The notes: a model not told the origin generated them from the letters alone. Positions 37,692-47,652 are shown, counted from the first letter of the stretch. The stretch is DNA of 64,000 bases from an uncultured Mucilaginibacter sp. (GCA_903891475.1 CAITEP010000021.1:240962-304961), one strand, 5' to 3'. Translations and numbers: made by a program.

Positions 37692-40118
37692 TTAATTGGT
37701 TCCCCCTATCCTTTTTAATTCTTCTTGACTTCCGGTATCATATTTTTTTGTAGTCTTCACAGTTGATTTTCCGAATTTGTAGCTAAACGAAAGCCGTACA
37801 ATTTGAGATTCCCTTTTATCAACATCTTTAAAATTTACATTTCCATAATTTACCGTAAACCTGTCCCGATAAGTATTAAATACATCCCCTATATTTAATT
37901 TTAAGCTACCTAAGTTGTTAAATAGCTTTTTCGAAATGGCTATGTTTGTGTAATAGTATGACTGAAAATTTTTAAGGCCATAAAACGAAGGAGATTCATA
38001 AAAATTGGTTATTTCGGCATTCATTGTTTTTGAAATAGTAAAACGTTGAATTAAATTAACTTTTATATCTTGAGTTCCTTTGTTAAGATTGCCAAATTGT
38101 GGGTAAACCACATAGCGCTGATAAGAACCATCAAAATCAACATTCATTTCCCACCATTTTTTTAAATTAAATGAGTTATTTAAATGTACACCGTTATTAT
38201 ATACTACACCAAAATTAGGAATCTCACTAATTAATAATCCAGTGTTATTATCAACAACGTAGAAGGGAAAGTCGAACGAATTATGGGTATTATTACTATA
38301 TAGTGTTATTTCAAAGGATTGTTTATAATTATAAGATAGTTCAAAATTGTTTGTATATGAAGGTTTTAGATTTGGATTACCAATGTCGTAAGAGTAAAGG
38401 TTATTAAAAGTTTTAAACGGATTGAGTAAAGCGTAACTGGGTCGTTCAATACTTTTATGATAACTAATTGAAAATGAGTTGTTTTCATTACCTGAGTAAT
38501 TAACCCTGATTTGAGGAAACAAATCAGTAAAGTTATCTTTTTGAATGGTATTGTTAGTTTTGAAATTACTTATCAGATTGCTTTCTTCAACCCTCAAGCC
38601 TGTAGTAATTTCAAATTTGCCCAAATTGGTTATAAAATTTACATAGGCCGCGTTTACCTTCTCGGTGTAGATAAAATTATTACTAAAATTAGTATCAATT
38701 TTAAATATGTTATTGTCCAGAGAGCTAAAAATTATGCGATTGTTACTTTCAATGTAGCTATATTTTACTCCTGTTTCAAATCTAGTTGTCTTTGAAAAAG
38801 GTGTCGAGAAATCTGTCGTCGCTATCCAAACATTTATTTTGGATGGTGTTAAATTTTGAAGAATGGAGTCTGGCTTGAGTGGTTGAATCTTTGTTGGATA
38901 ATTAAAGCTATTATCAATAATTTCTTTTGATGAACGGTTGTGGTAAGTGTAATTTAAGTCGGCTGTCAATAGCATTCCCTTATTATTAAGTTTAGCGCTA
39001 TAGTTTAGATTGTATGTAAGGTTGGTAAAATATCTGTTCGCATTTGAATTTGTATAGATAGTTGAATCAATATGCGGGGGAAGTCCTGCATTTAGTATAT
39101 TTTTTTTATCAATATAGATTTCATTATTAAATCCATTTATTAAAAAGCCGATGGTTTGATTGCTGGAAATAAAGTAATCGGCACCGAAATTGAAAGAATT
39201 ATTATGGTTTTTAATTTTTGCGTTGTAAAAGGAGTTATACTCATTGAGAATAGTACGCTGATTAATAAAAAGATCTTGACTAAAATCATGAAAGCTAAGG
39301 TTATTGGTTAGGTTGTAGCCACCAAATAAATTAAATCTTTTTTCTCGGTCATTAAAACTTAAACCAATATTGCTTTTATAATAAGCACCGTAACCAGTGT
39401 TCAAAGTTGCTGTTCCATTAAAACCTAGTGCTTTATCTTTTTTCAACACAATATTCACAATCCCTGCACCTGAAGCGTCATATTTAGCTGAACCGCTTGT
39501 TATTAATTCAATTTTTTCTATTGAGTTTGATTGCATGCCCTTTAATAAACTGGCGAGATCTTCTCCTGAAATTCCGGTTGCTTTTCCATTGATGGTTATT
39601 AGAGCAGCTTGTCTGCCAATTACACTAATTGTACTTCCATCCACTTTTACCCCTGGAGATTGCTGTAATATTTCATATGCTGAATTACCTTCGGAAGCAA
39701 TACTGTTTTGTACATTTAAAATAACTTTACCAGATTGAGTTTCTATATATGGTTTTTTACTTGTAATAGTAATCTCCTTTAAAACTTGGTTATTTTTATT
39801 TAAAATTACAGAGTTTAAGGTTAAATTTTGACTGGCCGATATTTGGAAAATACTAGTAAATAATTTTTTATATCCGATTTGTTTTAGTAAAATCAAGTAA
39901 TTTCCAGCTTCAACATTTTTAAATTGAATAATTCCATTTTTATTTGCTACGCCTGATTTATAAATACTAGTGTCTGCTGATTTTAATAGTAAACCGGTTG
40001 CCCCTTCTGCTGGCTTGTTTGTGTCGAACAATACAGTTATTGAGATTGTAGAAGTAATTTGTTGGCTAAATAAATAAGTAGGAAATAATAGAATAAAAGC
40101 CCCAAGTAAAAACTTCAT
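37692..40118 (-). CDS. Outer membrane beta-barrel receptor with TonB-plug (OMP_b-brl_3 type)
   Basis: An 808-residue outer-membrane protein. Signal peptide (about 1-18), a carboxypeptidase-regulatory-like domain at about 22-105, then a TonB-plug-like region (about 110-235, with QSGKVILNVQNSIASEGNS, LQQSPGVKVDG and SAKYDASGAGIVNIVLKK). A long C-terminal barrel ends in LRLSFSYKFGK. It belongs to the Bacteroidota family of TonB-dependent-like receptors with no SusD partner. The ligand is unknown. Transcribed alone. Confidence 0.88.
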   Translation of the reverse strand: MKFLLGAFILLFPTYLFSQQITSTISITVLFDTNKPAEGATGLLLKSADTSIYKSGVANKNGIIQFKNVEAGNYLILLKQIGYKKLFTSIFQISASQNLTLNSVILNKNNQVLKEITITSKKPYIETQSGKVILNVQNSIASEGNSAYEILQQSPGVKVDGSTISVIGRQAALITINGKATGISGEDLASLLKGMQSNSIEKIELITSGSAKYDASGAGIVNIVLKKDKALGFNGTATLNTGYGAYYKSNIGLSFNDREKRFNLFGGYNLTNNLSFHDFSQDLFINQRTILNEYNSFYNAKIKNHNNSFNFGADYFISSNQTIGFLINGFNNEIYIDKKNILNAGLPPHIDSTIYTNSNANRYFTNLTYNLNYSAKLNNKGMLLTADLNYTYHNRSSKEIIDNSFNYPTKIQPLKPDSILQNLTPSKINVWIATTDFSTPFSKTTRFETGVKYSYIESNNRIIFSSLDNNIFKIDTNFSNNFIYTEKVNAAYVNFITNLGKFEITTGLRVEESNLISNFKTNNTIQKDNFTDLFPQIRVNYSGNENNSFSISYHKSIERPSYALLNPFKTFNNLYSYDIGNPNLKPSYTNNFELSYNYKQSFEITLYSNNTHNSFDFPFYVVDNNTGLLISEIPNFGVVYNNGVHLNNSFNLKKWWEMNVDFDGSYQRYVVYPQFGNLNKGTQDIKVNLIQRFTISKTMNAEITNFYESPSFYGLKNFQSYYYTNIAISKKLFNNLGSLKLNIGDVFNTYRDRFTVNYGNVNFKDVDKRESQIVRLSFSYKFGKSTVKTTKKYDTGSQEELKRIGGTN

Positions 40119-40413
40119 GAAAATTTAAAAAAATGATTATATTAAATAATATGGGTTAAATATATAGATTAAAGTACTAAACTTGTATTGAAAATTAAAA
40201 ATTTCTTATATATTTAATTATTAATCTGTTTTAACTATAGAAAGTAAAGTACAAACACTTTTTTTGTAATTTATTTTTGTGATATTTATTTTTATGCTTA
40301 AATATAAAATTTATGTTCAAAATATATTTTTTTATCCGGTTTTAAGCAAATTATAATTGATGTTAATGTTACGAAAAGCTTTATCAATAAGTTCTAAAAA
40401 GGAGTAATTTTTT
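40119..40413. other. 295-nt divergent intergenic region
   Basis: Very AT-rich spacer between the divergent receptor and HipA-like genes, with no ORF. An AAGGAG sequence at about 40399-40404 lies 9 nt upstream of the HipA-like start codon, one of the few Shine-Dalgarno-like sites in the window. A TATTTTTG word near 40270 resembles a -7 box but lacks a partner. Confidence 0.45.
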
Positions 40414-41205
40414 ATGCAAATCTCAAAGAATATAAGAACAGTTAACGTTATTCGTTATGTAACGCCGCTTCGCGAAGGTGGTTCATTGCCTGCCATAGCC
40501 GAAGCAGATGATGGTTTTTTATATGTTTTAAAATTTAAAGGAGCTGGTCAGGGTCCAAAAGCACTCATCTCAGAGCTTATTGGTGGAGAAATTGCCCGAG
40601 TTATTGGGTTAAAGGTTCCTGAAATTGTTTTTGCAAATTTAGATGAGGCATTTGGTAGGACTGAACCTGATGAAGAAATTCAGGATTTACTCAAGGCTAG
40701 TACCGGACTAAACTTGGCTTTACATTATTTAAGCGGTGCTATTACCTTTGACCCAACGGTAACAATAATTCCACCTAAATTAGCTTCTATGATAGTTTGG
40801 CTTGATTGTTTGCTGATGAATGTTGATAGAACGGCTAGAAATACAAATATGCTTACTTGGAATAAGGAACTATGGTTAATTGACCATGGCGCAGCATTAT
40901 ACTTTCATCATTCGTGGCATAATTGGGAAGAACAAGCAAAAAAGCCATTTTTACAAGTAAAGGATCATGTTTTATTACAATATGCAACACAGCTTGATTT
41001 TGTTGATTCAGAAATCCGTAGATTATTAACTCCAGAAGTACTTAATCACATTGTAGCATTAATTCCTAATGCATGGCTGGATGATGAAGATATTTTTAGC
41101 TCCAAAGAGGAGCATAAAAAAGCTTATTACCAATTTTTATTAACCAGAATTACAAACTCAGCAATTTTTATTAAAGAAGCCCAATATGCAGCATCATTTA
41201 TTTGA
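40414..41205 (+). CDS. HipA-like kinase
   Basis: A 263-residue single-domain protein resembling the kinase core of HipA. An N-lobe with ATP-contacting residues (about 20-75, FKGAGQGPKALISELIGGEIA) leads to the catalytic segment LMNVDRTARNTNML at about 143-156, then LIDHGAALYFHHSW, the metal-binding Asp equivalent. It lacks the N-terminal HipA_N domain and has no HipB-type antitoxin beside it. The next gene (DUF3037) overlaps by 20 nt, a pairing found in many bacteria. The target and physiological role are unknown. Confidence 0.82.
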   Translation: MQISKNIRTVNVIRYVTPLREGGSLPAIAEADDGFLYVLKFKGAGQGPKALISELIGGEIARVIGLKVPEIVFANLDEAFGRTEPDEEIQDLLKASTGLNLALHYLSGAITFDPTVTIIPPKLASMIVWLDCLLMNVDRTARNTNMLTWNKELWLIDHGAALYFHHSWHNWEEQAKKPFLQVKDHVLLQYATQLDFVDSEIRRLLTPEVLNHIVALIPNAWLDDEDIFSSKEEHKKAYYQFLLTRITNSAIFIKEAQYAASFI

Positions 41206-41566
41206 ATATGCGGTTATCCGTTATGTACCGAGGGTAGAACGGGAAGAGTTTTTGAATATTGGTGTGATTTTATTTTGTGCCAAAGAGAAATTTCTAGGCT
41301 TAGAATATATTTTAGACGAGGATCGTATTTTATCATTTTCAACATCTGCCAATACTCTTGAATTACGAGAGTATTTATGTGCGATGGAACAAATTTGCAA
41401 GGGTGATGTCGATGCGGGTGTAATTGGTAAATTTGATATTGCATCCCGTTTTCGATGGCTTACCGCAACAAGAAGCACTATAATTCAAACGTCAAAAGTA
41501 CACCCTGGTTTATGCGAAAATGCGAATGAAACCCTAAAGAATCTATTTAATTCATTGGTTTTATAA
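41186..41566 (+). CDS. DUF3037 protein
   Basis: A 126-residue cytoplasmic protein. The family block FEYAVIRYVPRVEREEFLNIGVILFC at the N-terminus is diagnostic of DUF3037. Its start lies 20 nt inside the HipA-like kinase gene, so translation of the two is probably coupled. The function of DUF3037 is unknown; it is not a recognised DNA-binding antitoxin. Confidence 0.85.
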   Translation: MQHHLFEYAVIRYVPRVEREEFLNIGVILFCAKEKFLGLEYILDEDRILSFSTSANTLELREYLCAMEQICKGDVDAGVIGKFDIASRFRWLTATRSTIIQTSKVHPGLCENANETLKNLFNSLVL

Positions 41567-41765
41567 AATACAAAATAACCTTAATTTGAATGCCATTTAT
41601 AAAATCGTATGCAGTTTTTATTTTGTAGAATCGATTTTACCTTTAAACATTAAATCTTCAAAAGGTTATTTTAGGCTTAAATTTTTAATATTTCATAATT
41701 AGTATTCATAAGTTGTTTTTTATTAATTTCGAACCTTATTACAAGAACAATTGAGTTATGGCCAT

Positions 41766-43052
41766 ATGAAGAAGACTTTATTTTTTTTTGTTATACTATT
41801 TATTACCTTTAAAGCAGAAGCTCAAGCCGAACCCACAAATTACGCAATAGCTATCAATAACTTTAGGCATTTTTATAATAGAATCGAAATAGATAGCATA
41901 TTTAACCAATTTAGCCAAGTCCTAAAAGATGCGTTGCCGTTAGATAAATTTAAGCCAACCACCCTTCAATTAAAGGCACAATTGGGTAATTTGTTAAAAA
42001 CCGATTTTGTAAGATATGCAAATTCATTGGCAGTTTATAAAGCAACTTTTGAGCACAATATTTTTCTTTTAAATATTTCTCTCAACAATAATAATAAATA
42101 CAATGGCTTATTATTAAGTCCTTACAAAGAAGAAACTATACAACAAGAACCAATTGATCCTAATTTGTTTGAATCACCAATCAATATAAAGACATTATCA
42201 GGAAATATATCTGGTTCATTGGTGATGCCTAAAAATGTTTCTGGCAAAATTCCATTGGTTTTGATTATTGGAGATGCCGGACTAACCGACCGTGATGGTA
42301 ATAACGCTAAAGCTGGAATTAAAGGCAATACTTATAAATTACTTGCATTTGAGTTGGGGAAAAAAGGAATAGCAACAATTAGATATGATAAGCGTTCTGT
42401 CGGGGAAAGTTTAAGTTCAACTAAGGAATCGCAACTTCGCATTGATGATTACGCCGATGATGTAGTCAGTGTTATTAATTCACTTAGTGATGACCAACGA
42501 TTTTCAAAAATTATCTTCTTAGGACATGGAGAGGGCACACTAGTTGGAATGATTGCTATAGCCGACCAGCCAGTGAGCGCTTTTATTTCAGTTGAGGGTC
42601 CAAGCGAACAGGCCGATAAAATGCTAATTGAGCAAATGAAACAAAAACCTAAGTTTATTGCAGATGAGTTTAAAACTATTTTAGACAGCTTGCGAAAGGG
42701 CAAAACCACCGACAATGTTGACCCTGCTTTATATTATATTGCTAGACCAAGCTATCAGCATTTTTTAATGTCGTGGTGTCGACTTGTACCTCAAAAGGGG
42801 ATTAAAGCAATAAAAAAACCTGTTTTAATTATTCAAGGGACTACCGACTTGCAAATTACAACCGAGAATGGACAGAAACTAAAAAAAGCAAAATCGGAAG
42901 CTGTTTATCTGGAAATAAAAGGGATGAACCATATTTTAAAAGATGCTCCGGCTGATGAAGAACAAAATATGGATACTTTCTCCAAGCCTGATTTGCCTAT
43001 AAAACCTGATTTGGTAAGTGGTATTGTTGATTTTGTGAATAAGTTGAAATAA
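41766..43052 (+). CDS. Secreted alpha/beta-hydrolase with Gly in the nucleophile position
   Basis: A 428-residue protein with a signal peptide (MKKTLFFFVIL to AEAQ, about 20 residues), an N-terminal DUF3887-like domain (about 20-115), and an alpha/beta hydrolase domain (about 150-428). The nucleophile elbow expected as GxSxG reads GHGEG at residues 253-257, encoded by GGA CAT GGA GAG GGC, so the serine is Gly255. A likely acid (IIQGTTDLQI) and histidine (GMNHILKD) are still there. ATG at 41766 is preferred to the TTG at 41751. Either the protein is a non-catalytic relative or it uses another chemistry. Family membership is clear; activity is doubtful. Confidence 0.82.
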   Translation: MKKTLFFFVILFITFKAEAQAEPTNYAIAINNFRHFYNRIEIDSIFNQFSQVLKDALPLDKFKPTTLQLKAQLGNLLKTDFVRYANSLAVYKATFEHNIFLLNISLNNNNKYNGLLLSPYKEETIQQEPIDPNLFESPINIKTLSGNISGSLVMPKNVSGKIPLVLIIGDAGLTDRDGNNAKAGIKGNTYKLLAFELGKKGIATIRYDKRSVGESLSSTKESQLRIDDYADDVVSVINSLSDDQRFSKIIFLGHGEGTLVGMIAIADQPVSAFISVEGPSEQADKMLIEQMKQKPKFIADEFKTILDSLRKGKTTDNVDPALYYIARPSYQHFLMSWCRLVPQKGIKAIKKPVLIIQGTTDLQITTENGQKLKKAKSEAVYLEIKGMNHILKDAPADEEQNMDTFSKPDLPIKPDLVSGIVDFVNKLK

Positions 43053-43117
43053 GTGTTATTCGGGGTGCCATCAATGCCTGGTATTGGAAAAATAAAGTTG
43101 AATATTAATTCATCAAA

Positions 43118-43155
43118 ATATCCTTCAAAAGGATATCGAATTTTTCTTTTTCATT
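43118..43155 (+). terminator. Probable terminator after the alpha/beta-hydrolase gene
   Basis: An 8-bp perfect stem ATATCCTT (43118-43125) / AAGGATAT (43129-43136) with a 3-nt loop is followed within a few bases by a T-rich run. The stem is AT-rich and some bases intervene before the T-run, so strength is uncertain. Confidence 0.45.
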
Positions 43156-43302
43156 ATATTTCATAAACCGACCTACCCTAGACCGAAAGCATATCAAAGG
43201 CATATTAATTTATTTTAACCCAGAAAATTAATTATTGGGGATTTTTAAATCAGTTTTTTCAAATTATCTATCTAGATATGAAAGAATTAATCAAATATAT
43301 CA

Positions 43303-45408
43303 ATGAAACAATTGTTTATCAAACATAGCCTGTACTTCATTTGTTTTTTATTTTCATGTTCTCCATCATTAGGATGGAGTCAGGTTAAACCTATCTATTT
43401 AAAATTTGAAAATGGGCAAATCAAGGCATTTTTTAAAAGCAAAAGTGGTTTAAATTCATTTTCTCTCGATGCATCTATACCCTCTACTGATGGAAATAAT
43501 GATAACCAATTAATAGCAAAGGATAGTAATAGCATCTCCACCCGCAAGCAAATCAAATACTTTAACCATGCTTGTAACATAACAACACGAGTTAAACAAA
43601 CTATTTATGGTTTACAATGGGATATTTATATTAAAGGGCAAGATAGTGATTGGACTGTGCCTATTGAAAGCAAGTTACAATGGGTGGAGGTTAATAAAAT
43701 GCAGTTTTGGACTACTTGGGCCAACAATCATTCAAGCCATGCCAAAAATGAGTGGCAAGATCCTTTTATGCCTTCCAACTTTGCCAATCTTGCATTAGTT
43801 TATGGTGGAGAGAATCATCTTTCGCAGGAAGCTTTTGTTACACCAATTGCCACTAGCTTTTTAAAGGACGATGACGTAGGATTAAGTTTTATTCAATCTT
43901 TAAAAGATACTATTCTTGATTTGGAAATGCATACTTCTTCCGAAGGAGGAATTTCCTATCGTCACCTAAATCATAGGATAGGAGCAGGGCAAACCATTCA
44001 TATTTGTCATCAATTAGTATTACATCAGGCTGATTGGAGAGATGGAATGGCTTGGATGGTGGCAAATTACCCTAATTATTTTTATCCAGTTGAGCCATTA
44101 GTTAATCAGCTAGCTGGTTGCGGCGCCTACTCTTCCTATGAAGGAGAGTTGGATACTACTAAATATCGCCAAATGGCCTTCAGCCTGAATTGGAAAGCCT
44201 CACTTGACTTTCCATATATGGGATTGTTTATACCCCCTGTAAAAAATGACAATGAATTATGGGTTAAATATCAGCAACAAGGGGTTAAAGTAGGCGATGG
44301 TTATGCTTCCATAAACCGCCTCAACCAATATTCAGAAAATCTTGGTAAGCTAGGTTTTCATACAATCAGCTATTTTAATTTAAACGAATTTGGTAATGGA
44401 ATGGTTTATCCTTACCAAAATAAACCCATACCCGAAAATGAGCTTTGGAAAAATCCTAATGATTTTGCTTATAGTAAGTTAAAGGTTGCTTTCTTGAAAC
44501 CCGCTGGCATTTTACCTGATTGGGATGATAGACCATTGTTTTCAAACTGGGAAAATTGTATTGTACTTGATCCTGATAATCCAATATACAAGGAATTTTT
44601 ATTGGAACAGGCAAGGCTACATATCACTAAGATTCCATCATCTTCGGGTATTTGTATTGACCGAATGGATTGGCTACGATTTTATAATAGTAATGCTGAT
44701 GATGGCATTAGTATGGTACAGCTGCAAAAAACACGTTCATTAGTTTCCTCTTGGAAAGAAGTTATGGAACAGCTTGGGCCATTATTTCATAAAAGCCAAA
44801 AAGTTATTTTTTGCAACCCACTTTGTAGGCGCACCGATTTAATGGAACAAATTGATGGTATTTATGATGAATTTGGCTACCTGCCTACAAGCCTTAACTT
44901 ATGTGCCCAAATGGCACTTTTTAAACCAATTATTGCTTGGACGGCATCAAAAGATAATCTTTTTCCAGATCCAGATGCATATTTTCAACGGCACTTATAT
45001 CTTGGAGCATTCCTCACAGTTCCATTCCCCGGAAATGACCATTGCATTACCACTGATACACTATCGGAGCGATATTACTTGGACTATGGCAAACTTTTAG
45101 ATGCGATTAAAGGCAGAGAATGGGTGCTTTATCCCCATGTTTTAGAAGTAGAAGATGAAGTAGCAAAAGCTAACATTTTTAAAGTTAATGGAAAATTTAT
45201 TATTCCAGTGGTATTTGGAGGTAATAAAAACAATGTTCGGGTAATTATTAAATTGCCCTCTTCAGCTTTTTTAAATCAAAGACATATTATTAAAGTATTG
45301 TATCCTGGTGAAAAAAACTGGCAAACTCTTAAAATAAACAAGTACACTGACGTAATACGGCTTACAGTTCAATTAAAAAGGGGATGCGCATTAATAAGTA
45401 TAAGTTAG
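43303..45408 (+). CDS. Large secreted protein, possible glycoside-hydrolase-like TIM barrel
   Basis: A 701-residue protein with a signal peptide (about 1-26, ending GWSQ). I do not recognise a named family. The N-terminal part (about 30-270) is beta-rich. The middle (about 290-620) has features of a TIM-barrel glycosidase: ASLDFPYMGLFIPP, FHTISYFNLNEFG, SSGICIDRMDWLRFYN, VIFCNPLCRR and GIYDEFGYL. A small beta domain with a conserved-looking FIIPVVFGG lies at the C-terminus. Acidic residues Asp in IDRMDW and Asp/Glu in IYDEFG sit where catalytic residues of such folds occur, but this is speculation. It stands alone and has no SusCD partner nearby. Confidence 0.75.
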   Translation: MKQLFIKHSLYFICFLFSCSPSLGWSQVKPIYLKFENGQIKAFFKSKSGLNSFSLDASIPSTDGNNDNQLIAKDSNSISTRKQIKYFNHACNITTRVKQTIYGLQWDIYIKGQDSDWTVPIESKLQWVEVNKMQFWTTWANNHSSHAKNEWQDPFMPSNFANLALVYGGENHLSQEAFVTPIATSFLKDDDVGLSFIQSLKDTILDLEMHTSSEGGISYRHLNHRIGAGQTIHICHQLVLHQADWRDGMAWMVANYPNYFYPVEPLVNQLAGCGAYSSYEGELDTTKYRQMAFSLNWKASLDFPYMGLFIPPVKNDNELWVKYQQQGVKVGDGYASINRLNQYSENLGKLGFHTISYFNLNEFGNGMVYPYQNKPIPENELWKNPNDFAYSKLKVAFLKPAGILPDWDDRPLFSNWENCIVLDPDNPIYKEFLLEQARLHITKIPSSSGICIDRMDWLRFYNSNADDGISMVQLQKTRSLVSSWKEVMEQLGPLFHKSQKVIFCNPLCRRTDLMEQIDGIYDEFGYLPTSLNLCAQMALFKPIIAWTASKDNLFPDPDAYFQRHLYLGAFLTVPFPGNDHCITTDTLSERYYLDYGKLLDAIKGREWVLYPHVLEVEDEVAKANIFKVNGKFIIPVVFGGNKNNVRVIIKLPSSAFLNQRHIIKVLYPGEKNWQTLKINKYTDVIRLTVQLKRGCALISIS

Positions 45409-45598
45409 GTATTTTTTAATACTTTAAAGGGTTGAATTTTATACCTCTGATTTTTTTAATGGAATTCAAGTTAGAAGAATCGGTACTGATAATTCCAATA
45501 ATCAACGCATCAAATAATAAACATCAAAGAAATTGAAATTTAACAAAATTTAACAAATACAACCATTGCTTACCCACTGAAAAAAAAAGTGTTCTTAT

Positions 45599-45606
45599 TA
45601 AGTTTG
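45599..45606 (+). promoter_or_regulatory. Candidate -7 promoter element of the moxR-bat operon
   Basis: TAAGTTTG matches TAnnTTTG and lies 22 nt before the moxR ATG. The -33 position at 19 nt spacing reads ACTG instead of TTTG, so the upstream box is weak. Confidence 0.45.
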
Positions 45607-45628
45607 CACCCTGGAAACAAAATAATTT

Positions 45629-46681
45629 ATGGAAGGATTAGATAGTAACAATACAACAATTACACCTGCCTCAGCGGGCACATCATCGTATTCAACAGAT
45701 ATCAGGGCCATTAATGAAATGATCCAGAGGGAAAGTGCATTTGTTGACCTCTTGAAAATGGAAATGGACAAGGTAATTGTTGGTCAGAAATACATGGTTG
45801 AACGTTTGCTGATTGGTTTACTAGCCGATGGGCATATTTTATTGGAAGGGGTTCCGGGCTTGGCAAAAACCTTGGCCATTAATACCCTTTCGAAGGCCAT
45901 ACAAGCCGATTTTAGCCGAATACAATTTACACCCGACTTGCTCCCTGCCGATTTAGTAGGCACCATGATCTACAACCAAAAAAAGGAAGAATTTATAGTA
46001 CGGAAGGGGCCAATTTTTTCGAATTTTATTTTGGCCGATGAGATAAACCGTGCGCCTGCGAAAGTACAAAGTGCATTGCTGGAAGCCATGCAGGAACGTC
46101 AAGTTACAATTGGTGATAATACTTTCCCACTCCCAAATCCATTTTTGGTATTGGCTACACAAAACCCAATTGAACAAGAAGGTACCTATCCACTGCCAGA
46201 AGCACAAGTTGACCGCTTTATGTTAAAAGTGGTGATTGGATACCCAACCAAAGAGGACGAAAAACGCATAGTGCGTGCGAACATTGCCCCTCTGGGCATG
46301 CTTAAGCCTACCGCCATTGTGCACCCTGATGACATTATTAAAGCACGGAAGGTAGTCAGGGAAGTTTATATGGACGAGAAAATTGAACAATATATTATTG
46401 ACATTGTTTTCGCGACTCGTTTCCCTGAGCAATATAAACTGGCTAATTATAAAAATTTAATAAGCTATGGAGCATCTCCAAGGGCAAGTATAAACCTTGC
46501 GTTGGCAGCAAAAGCCTATGCATTTATAAAACGCAGAGGATATGTAATACCAGAAGATGTTAGGGCAATTTGTCACGATGTATTGCGTCATCGTATAGGC
46601 TTAACCTATGAGGCAGAAGCCGAAAACATGACCACCGAAAATATAATTACTGGTATATTAAATGCAGTTGAAGTACCGTAA
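45629..46681 (+). CDS. MoxR-family AAA+ ATPase, first gene of the Bat operon
   Basis: A 350-residue AAA_3 ATPase. Walker A is EGVPGLAKT near residues 74-82, Walker B is FILADEINRAPAKVQSALLEAMQE, sensor 1 is VLATQNPIEQEGTYPLPEAQ, and a C-terminal lid (AAA_lid_2 type) closes it. MoxR proteins act as chaperones for VWA-domain partners, which are encoded directly downstream (DUF58, BatA, BatB). The operon is linked in the literature to stress and oxygen tolerance. The Ser/Thr-rich first 25 residues are poorly conserved. Confidence 0.93.
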   Translation: MEGLDSNNTTITPASAGTSSYSTDIRAINEMIQRESAFVDLLKMEMDKVIVGQKYMVERLLIGLLADGHILLEGVPGLAKTLAINTLSKAIQADFSRIQFTPDLLPADLVGTMIYNQKKEEFIVRKGPIFSNFILADEINRAPAKVQSALLEAMQERQVTIGDNTFPLPNPFLVLATQNPIEQEGTYPLPEAQVDRFMLKVVIGYPTKEDEKRIVRANIAPLGMLKPTAIVHPDDIIKARKVVREVYMDEKIEQYIIDIVFATRFPEQYKLANYKNLISYGASPRASINLALAAKAYAFIKRRGYVIPEDVRAICHDVLRHRIGLTYEAEAENMTTENIITGILNAVEVP

Positions 46682-46770
46682 ACTATAAGGTATTAAACAA
46701 ATGTTTAATGGATTAAAGTTAAAGTCATTCCTCCAAAAGGCGGAAGCTATTTACATGTTTTAAGGTAATT

Positions 46771-47652
46771 ATGGCAAAAGACACCAAAGAACTGCTAAAA
46801 AAAGTTAGGAAGATTGAGATAAAAACCAGGGGGTTAAGTAACCACTTGTTTTCGGGCGAATACCATTCTGCTTTTAAGGGTAGGGGAATGGCCTTTAGTG
46901 AAGTAAGAGAATATCAGGTTGGCGACGAAATTAGGACTATAGATTGGAACGTTACAGCGCGTTTTAACCACCCTTATGTAAAGGTTTTTGATGAAGAGCG
47001 TGAGCTTACCGTGATGTTGTTGATGGATGTAAGTGGGTCAGAAAATTTTGGAACCTTTAACCAACAAAAGCAAGATTTAGCCACTGAGCTTTGCGCGGTA
47101 TTAGCATTTTCGGCCATCCAAAATAATGATAAGGTGGGGGTTATATTTTTTAGCGATAAAATTGAGAAGTTCATACCACCAAAAAAAGGTCGTAGCCATA
47201 TTCTAATGATTATTAGGGAACTGATTGATTTTGTACCCGAAAATAAAGGTACTGATGTGGCCATGGCGCTAAAGTATTTTACAAGTGCCATTAAAAAGAA
47301 ATGCACCGCTTTTATCATATCAGATTTTATCAGTCCTGATTTTGAAAAGGAAATAAAAATGGCCAATAAAAAGCACGATATTATCGCTTTAAGATTATTT
47401 GATAAACACGAAGAAGAATTTCCGAATCTTGGGCTCATCCCTATAAAAGACGAAGAAACCGGGCAATTGCTTTGGATAAATACCAGTGATAAAGAGGTAC
47501 GGCAAGCGTATAAATTAGATGCCTTAAAAAGAAATGCGGCATTGAAAGATGTTTTTAGAAAATCGGGCGTTGATAATGCCAAAATTGGTACGCACGAATC
47601 ATACGTAAAACCATTAATGACCTTATTTAAGGAAAGGGAAAGCAGAAAGTGA
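46771..47652 (+). CDS. DUF58 / VWA-like protein of the Bat operon
   Basis: A 293-residue cytoplasmic protein with a DUF58 domain. It has the typical FSGEYHSAFKGRGMAFSEVREYQ segment, then DEIRTIDWNVTARFNHPYVK, then a VWA-like fold with MIDAS motif DVSGS (LLMDVSGSENFGTF) at about residues 90-94. It likely interacts with the MoxR ATPase encoded 89 nt upstream. The antisense frame across the same stretch (46974-47666) is a shadow. Confidence 0.92.
   Translation: MAKDTKELLKKVRKIEIKTRGLSNHLFSGEYHSAFKGRGMAFSEVREYQVGDEIRTIDWNVTARFNHPYVKVFDEERELTVMLLMDVSGSENFGTFNQQKQDLATELCAVLAFSAIQNNDKVGVIFFSDKIEKFIPPKKGRSHILMIIRELIDFVPENKGTDVAMALKYFTSAIKKKCTAFIISDFISPDFEKEIKMANKKHDIIALRLFDKHEEEFPNLGLIPIKDEETGQLLWINTSDKEVRQAYKLDALKRNAALKDVFRKSGVDNAKIGTHESYVKPLMTLFKERESRK

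Noticed and set aside
40414..41566. Classical HipBA toxin-antitoxin system
   Set aside because: There is no HipB-like DNA-binding gene, and the partner DUF3037 has no known antitoxin function.
41751..41765. TTG start for the alpha/beta hydrolase
   Set aside because: The ATG at 41766 gives a clean signal peptide, and the extra five residues are not needed.
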